Program-made: the position numbers and the translations under genes
DNA from: Isohypsibius dastychi
Lineage: Eukaryota > Tardigrada > Eutardigrada > Parachela > Isohypsibiidae
Direction: 5' to 3'
Length of the DNA stretch: 20,482 nucleotides
Assembly (NCBI GenBank): GCA_034696485.1
Contig: JAQIWT010000433.1
Location: forward strand, 1-20,482
Notes under the pieces: model-generated
What the model was told of the DNA's origin: nothing
What the model saw: the letters and a program-made list of their open reading frames with translations, nothing else
The model's database searches: none
Part shown: in pieces, positions 16,532 through 20,482 of the stretch
Numbering within the stretch: position 1 is the first letter of the stretch
Layout of the letters: each line of letters opens with the position of its first letter

Positions 16532-17257
16532 GAGTAAATATTCAGTTGGGTTTGGAGCGTCGAGATTGTTAGAATCCTCTGGTTGACTGACCTTAGACTT
16601 GGATTTCCGGCGAGACCTTTTGGTCCTGCGAATGTAATCACTGTCATACTCCTTGTCAGGATGGTCCGATTCATCGTGCTGTTCTTTATATGAGATTCGC
16701 GTCGCGGATGTGCGAGTCCTTGTTGGAACGGGCTCCTCGCGGACAGACTTGGAGTCGTTGGTTTGGGCTTTCTTTGACCGCTGCTTGATGACCTTTTTAT
16801 TAGACTTTGGACGTTGAGTGGTAGTGTCGCCAGTATCACGACTAGCTCGGTATTCCCTTTCTACGAGTCTTTCCATTTCAGTGATCCAACTAAGAACACT
16901 TTCAATATGCTCTTCGACGTCAGACTCAGAGCGCCTACCAGAATCTAGCATTAGCCGCACGTATGTATTAGCAACTTTCTCGATTCCCACACAGAGAAGT
17001 TCTGATACATTGTCGATGTCACGTTCGAGTTCAAGAACTGGATTATCCATTATCCTTGGAGCCATCAACATGCTTTGTTTGATTTGTTCCAAATCTCGCT
17101 CTCCAACTCGGTCAAACCTCGACTCTCTCGGCGGTTGTGTTTCGAGCCAATCCTCATTCACCTCACCTTGTTTCGAAGATAGACTCTGCTTCATTTGCTT
17201 GTTCGAGTTATCTCTTTCACGATCATCTCGACGCGTCGATGTTGCGATCGAGATCAT
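16529..17257 (-). CDS. Orphan protein with helical core and basic nuclear-type tail
   Basis: I do not recognise this 242-aa protein. Residues 1-50 are polar and charged. Residues about 53-140 are helical with heptad-like hydrophobics (LERDIDNVSELLCVGIEKV and VEEHIESVLSWITEMERLV), suggesting a coiled coil or helical bundle. Residues 148-222 are Lys/Arg/Ser-rich, with RTKRSRRKSKSK at 211-222 as a strong candidate nuclear localisation or nucleic-acid-binding segment. It lies between the membrane-protein gene (abutting stops) and a divergent Myb/SANT gene. A small DNA- or RNA-binding accessory protein is a reasonable guess but no more. Confidence 0.75.
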   Translation of the reverse strand: MISIATSTRRDDRERDNSNKQMKQSLSSKQGEVNEDWLETQPPRESRFDRVGERDLEQIKQSMLMAPRIMDNPVLELERDIDNVSELLCVGIEKVANTYVRLMLDSGRRSESDVEEHIESVLSWITEMERLVEREYRASRDTGDTTTQRPKSNKKVIKQRSKKAQTNDSKSVREEPVPTRTRTSATRISYKEQHDESDHPDKEYDSDYIRRTKRSRRKSKSKVSQPEDSNNLDAPNPTEYLL

Positions 17258-17553
17258 TCTCTTGACTCAACGTTCAAAGAGTGACTAGAACACACCTGGA
17301 GTGAGTAACGCTGAGTCTGGCCGTTCCACCAAGTACATCAAAAAAGTATGCTTTGCATCCAAATTCTTTGAGATGAAATTTAATCACGATGTTTGTTCTC
17401 TGAATTTAATTTATTTGTGAAATTTGTTTATTAAACGACTCACACTGAATTTGTGAATTTACAACTCGTTGACGATTTGTGCGAGTGGGTTTGTGACTGA
17501 CTCATGAAATAGTCAATTCCAACATATCATATTGGCCAAAGTATAGAAATGCG
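17258..17553. promoter_or_regulatory. Divergent intergenic region with repeated TGACTCA-type sites
   Basis: This 296-bp gap lies between divergent starts. TGACTCA occurs at 17263-17269 and 17498-17504, with related ACTCAC, GAGTGA and GAGTCT pieces between them. An AT-rich segment at about 17375-17465 contains repeated GAATTTAATTTATTTGTGAA-like and GAATTTGTGAATTTA pieces. It should carry both promoters. TGACTCA is the classic bZIP (AP-1/Gcn4) site; use by a host or viral factor is an inference. Confidence 0.5.
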
Positions 17554-17817
17554 ATGCCACAAAGGGTGTTTAGGAAGCGCCCTCGATCGTTGGTGTCAAG
17601 GTCGAGTATGATTGGTCAGATCCAAGTCTGGACAGAACAGGATTTAAGCATGCTGCTACAACTGGAGTGTTACCATCGATATGATCCTCGCAAATGGAAT
17701 ATCGTTGCGAGATATTTCCAACGTCGGACTCCTCGAGCTTGTAAAGAACGATTCCTGAGGTTACAGTCTGAACTGAATGACAATGCGATATCAGATGGAG
17801 GTGACGAAAATGAGTGA
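17554..17817 (+). CDS. Small Myb/SANT-domain DNA-binding protein
   Basis: This 87-aa protein consists of a basic N-terminal arm (FRKRPRSLVSR, 6-16) and one Myb/SANT repeat: W26-T-E-Q-D in helix 1, R46-K-W48-N-I-V-A in helix 2, then F55 in place of the third tryptophan, and a recognition-like helix RTPRACKERF (58-67). The W-x21-W spacing and the R-T-P-x-x-C-x-x-R ending are typical of the family. The tail is acidic. Single-repeat Myb proteins bind DNA or chromatin; this one could regulate viral transcription. It is well below the length of cellular Myb factors, as is common in viruses. It is convergent with the 320-aa gene with 45 bp between stops, a gap that contains the small inverted repeat CTGT-AAA-ACAG. 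Confidence 0.85.
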   Translation: MPQRVFRKRPRSLVSRSSMIGQIQVWTEQDLSMLLQLECYHRYDPRKWNIVARYFQRRTPRACKERFLRLQSELNDNAISDGGDENE

Positions 17818-17862
17818 AACTAATTATGATTATTCTGTAAAACAGATATCGTTCCTATCGGT

Positions 17863-18825
17863 TCAATCGCACAATTCGCCGTTTGTTGGGTTCGGTCGTG
17901 ATTTCAAACTCATCGCAAATTCGTGCACATGCTGTTCTGAAATCCTTGGAAGAATGATTCGTGTTCGCGAGGGCGCAAGTCTAAGCATGGTCGACAGAAA
18001 TGAATCAGACAGGGCAAGCGGTGACCTCTGTGAGAAGGTAGCATCGACAATGACATCCAAACACAGCATGTCAACATCTGCCCAGAACTCGAAATTACCG
18101 GTTATGATGTACAATCTTGCGAGTTTTGGAGCCACATCGGGTTGATTAATCCGCATCAACAAATGGAACTTGAAAGTAATCTCATCGGATTTCCATATTT
18201 CGAAACCAGACATGTTGATGTCCAAGTTGACGCAGTTTGTAAAATCGATGGTTTCAAAGATGTTCGATGCGAGATGAGGTTCTCCTTCATCACAAAGGTT
18301 CGATTCTGCTACATCCGGATTGGAGTTGTGAATAGACATCGCGCGAGTGAAGCAGAAGCCATCGACGACAGTGTTCTGAGGGAAGCTAGCACCATGGATG
18401 TTGGAGCATTCAATCAAGACTGATCCTTGGGCATGTCTGAAGAATACTTCATTCAGGAACGTCAAATCGTGAAACCCATGGAGCAGGACATTTCCATAGA
18501 TATGTCCAATCATTCGATCTTCAATTTCAGGACATAGATCTTGATCATATCCATCCATCGCAAATAGACACACGAAACTTATTTGGTCTCCTCCATCACT
18601 TCGAGGGAGTCGATGTCGTTCTTTAGCACAATCCTCAAGTCCGCTGATAGCATCGTCCTGAATGTTGTAACCCTTTGGACTTTCATGTTTTCCAGAGCTG
18701 TAGAATCGAACGTTCCTTCGGTTCCACCCGCGATATGTTCGTAAAATCCGATCGATGAAAGGTCCGACTTGGGTCATATGGTCATCGTCCCACTTCTTAT
18801 TTATCAAGAATACATGGCGGGTCAT
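17863..18825 (-). CDS. Orphan protein, possibly repeat-fold, 320 aa
   Basis: I do not recognise this protein. The first 100 residues are mixed and polar. From about 105 to 275 short hydrophobic strands alternate with turns, and segments such as FETIDFTNCVNLDI and LARLYIITGNFEFWADVDMLCLDVIV resemble the L-x-x-L-x-L-x-x-C spacing of leucine-rich or F-box-associated repeats. The resemblance is loose. There are no membrane segments and no catalytic motif that I can see. The C-terminus returns to polar sequence. Its start is divergent from the Fanzor-like gene, with about 620 bp between the two. Confidence 0.7.
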   Translation of the reverse strand: MTRHVFLINKKWDDDHMTQVGPFIDRILRTYRGWNRRNVRFYSSGKHESPKGYNIQDDAISGLEDCAKERHRLPRSDGGDQISFVCLFAMDGYDQDLCPEIEDRMIGHIYGNVLLHGFHDLTFLNEVFFRHAQGSVLIECSNIHGASFPQNTVVDGFCFTRAMSIHNSNPDVAESNLCDEGEPHLASNIFETIDFTNCVNLDINMSGFEIWKSDEITFKFHLLMRINQPDVAPKLARLYIITGNFEFWADVDMLCLDVIVDATFSQRSPLALSDSFLSTMLRLAPSRTRIILPRISEQHVHEFAMSLKSRPNPTNGELCD

Positions 18826-19445
18826 TCTTTCATTGAATAATTGTGGTTGAACAGAAATGATTGTGTGAACACACGCACGACAAAGTCGCTCACACCTTCA
18901 AACTGGTTTACATTGTGTCCACTATGTGTTTGCATGTACGTGCTTCGGATGGCCACTAAGATGCCAGAATGACAGCCTTCTGGTGAGATCCACGCCAGTG
19001 ATCAAATCAAGTTACACTAGACGGAATCCAACCACGTTCAGATCCCTTGCGATCGACCGTGCCAGGATCTGCCGTCTCCAAAGTTCGAGGTCTCTGAAGT
19101 ACGAGCGAAGCGCTCTTAGGTGCAGTCTGTTTGAGGCACATCATTTTATGAGTTTCTCTTATATGCGAATTTCACTGTAGTCAAGCGTTTATGATATTAT
19201 AAAAATATTGTTAAACAAGTAACAAAAAGAAAAGAAAAATGTGCACTGATTGAGGTATTATTGTACAACAAAAGGTCCAGTTTTGAATCGGATACAGTGA
19301 AAATCCACATATGAAACCGTTCGTAATCTGCGTCTACGCAATTATACAACATCAGGGACTGTCATCGCGATTTCACACATCACAATTTCACACTTCAAAT
19401 CACAAATCACAAACCTTCGTTGTTCGTGAACCATGTCACGATTTC
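18826..19445. other. 620-bp intergenic region upstream of the Fanzor-like gene
   Basis: I find no supported gene here; a frame at 18926-19180 is Ser/Arg/Cys-rich and looks random. A small inverted repeat GTGTG-AA-CACAC sits at 18863-18874, near the 320-aa start. An AT- and A-rich segment lies at about 19185-19240. A CACA-rich segment at 19371-19421 has TTTCACAC twice (19371, 19386), then AAATCAC twice, just before the Fanzor-like ATG. The region is the longest gap in the window and could contain the left end of a mobile element, but I could not identify terminal inverted repeats with only one end visible. Confidence 0.5.
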
Positions 19446-20482
19446 ATGGCGAAAAAGCGTACTGTGCCGTCGGGCACTAGTGTTCCTCGAAAAAGGACGA
19501 AAGGCAAGTACGCATCAAAGGAGGATAAGGAGAAGCAATATCCCATTTCCAGCGTTAACAAGAAACTGATTTCAACATGGAATCCTTCATTCGTTGCACT
19601 GGGACCCACATTCGACGCCTTCCAATGTGTTGTTGAAGCAATGGTGTTCAACTGGAACAAGATAGCACTGGAGGCGTGGCTGTTTGTGAACTTCCATATG
19701 CTCCGATTGATCCAGGAAGACAAGCCGCTACCTAAGTTAAATACGGGTCTATTCGAGGCGTGCTGCCGTGTAGTGACCGAGGGCTCAATGGAGAGAAAGG
19801 AAGAAGACATCCGCGAATCATTTGAGCAATATCGGACATTTCGACCTTCCGGAGAAGGAGTTGATTATCATCCGCCTTCAGGTGAACACTTTTCTCACCT
19901 CATTAACAATCTTCGTCGCCAGATGGAAACCTGTGCCAAGAACCACGTGTTGACGAACTTTGTACGACGACTGATACGATTCGTGCGAATTCACTTGGAT
20001 CTATCTAGCAAAGAAGCATGGTCGACGGTGAAGAAGTTGTTTGATCCGAAGATAACTCTGACTGAAGACCAACAGCGGTTGAAGGCGTGGTTGATTTACA
20101 ATCCTTTGGATGATACGATCCTGGAGAAACACTTGGATCACTTCTTTCGGTTAACGTACGATTTGCTCTTATACCAAGAGAGCCTGGACCCAATGACGAA
20201 AGGGAAAAAGACGTTCACGCTTCTTCCAGTTGCTGGTTCATACATCATGTCTCATGTCATCTTGGATCGGACTACTCTTCAAGAGGTCTTGCAGCAATTG
20301 CCGGAGGAGCATCGACGCATCATCGGTGGAAAGCTGACAAAAGGAGGAGATCTCGTCCGTGCAGCGCTGTCTCGAAAGACATTCAACTTTTCACAAGCGA
20401 TGTTTCAGGATCAAGAATTAAGCGCCGAGATCTGGCGATTTCTAGTCTACGTGGATCCGATGGAGACTTGCAATCGAAAATT
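19446..20482 (+). CDS. Fanzor-like (eukaryotic TnpB-type) protein, N-terminal part, cut by window edge
   Basis: The first 345 residues are present and the frame is open at the edge. The start at 19446 is the first in-frame ATG; an ATG at 19433 is in another frame and stops after 15 codons. The N-terminus is basic (MAKKR, PRKRTKGK), like the nuclear localisation signals of Fanzor proteins. The order of helical segments then matches Fanzor1-type proteins of fungi, algae and giant viruses as I remember them: FHMLRLIQEDKPLP (83-96), a helix with AKNHVLTNFVRRLIRFVRI (164-182) and FTLLPVAGSYIMSHVILD (257-274) followed by TTL. Fanzors are RNA-guided DNA endonucleases related to TnpB and Cas12, usually carried by mobile elements. 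The RuvC catalytic residues and the guide-RNA region would lie right of the window and cannot be checked. The assignment rests on remembered motifs. Confidence 0.6.
   Translation, partial: MAKKRTVPSGTSVPRKRTKGKYASKEDKEKQYPISSVNKKLISTWNPSFVALGPTFDAFQCVVEAMVFNWNKIALEAWLFVNFHMLRLIQEDKPLPKLNTGLFEACCRVVTEGSMERKEEDIRESFEQYRTFRPSGEGVDYHPPSGEHFSHLINNLRRQMETCAKNHVLTNFVRRLIRFVRIHLDLSSKEAWSTVKKLFDPKITLTEDQQRLKAWLIYNPLDDTILEKHLDHFFRLTYDLLLYQESLDPMTKGKKTFTLLPVAGSYIMSHVILDRTTLQEVLQQLPEEHRRIIGGKLTKGGDLVRAALSRKTFNFSQAMFQDQELSAEIWRFLVYVDPMETCNRK

Noticed and set aside
17777-18145. A 122-codon plus-strand frame after the Myb/SANT gene.
   Set aside because: It overlaps the Myb/SANT gene end and is antisense to the 320-aa gene, which has the longer and more protein-like frame.
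19060-19110. AGTTCGAGGTC resembles a tRNA B box (GGTTCGANTCC).
   Set aside because: I could not fold an acceptor stem or anticodon arm around it and there is no A box at the right distance.
18926-19180. An 84-codon plus-strand frame before the Fanzor-like gene.
   Set aside because: It is Ser/Arg/Cys-rich with no motif or hydrophobic pattern, as expected of a random frame. I keep the region as intergenic.

Overview
The window (20,482 bp, roughly 43-45% G+C where I sampled it) looks like part of a large double-stranded DNA virus of a eukaryote, probably a protist or alga, or a viral insertion in such a host. The reasons are dense, apparently intronless genes on both strands, very short or absent 3' gaps, no ribosome-binding sites, and proteins of eukaryotic-virus type: a RING-H2 finger, a Myb/SANT domain, a TIR-like domain, a RecB/Cas4-type nuclease and a Fanzor-like protein. 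I recognised no capsid, polymerase, terminase or packaging ATPase, so the viral assignment is an inference and the virus group is left open.

Thirteen genes are called. Genes on opposite strands alternate almost perfectly: TIR-like (+), BTB-like orphan (-), nuclease (+), a three-gene minus cluster (251-aa orphan, RING-H2, 313-aa orphan), a 1585-aa acidic nuclear-type protein (+), an 821-aa orphan (-), a multi-pass membrane protein (+), a 242-aa basic-tailed protein (-), a Myb/SANT protein (+), a 320-aa orphan (-), and a Fanzor-like protein (+) cut by the right edge. Convergent stops lie from 16 bp overlapped to 45 bp apart. Divergent starts share intergenic regions of about 170-620 bp that must hold the promoters. 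These contain CA-rich stretches, a 28-bp tandem repeat, an ATCACGTGAT palindrome and repeated TGACTCA sites.

Three points stand out. First, the rightmost ORF resembles the N-terminal half of Fanzor1-type RNA-guided nucleases (eukaryotic TnpB relatives). Second, the TIR-like gene is bracketed by a two-block direct repeat, and the right-hand copy lies inside the 3' end of the neighbouring antisense gene, which suggests insertion or duplication. Third, the RING-H2 frame overlaps the end of the 313-aa gene in the +1 frame, at a TCC-TAA stop that resembles an antizyme-type +1 frameshift site.

Taken together, several proteins look nuclear: basic clusters resembling nuclear localisation signals, PIP-box-like and SUMO-interaction-like motifs, Myb and RING domains. 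With the DNA nuclease this suggests a region concerned with DNA handling and host-nucleus interaction, with the TIR-like and Fanzor-like genes as accessory or mobile cargo. Most of the large proteins remain orphans.
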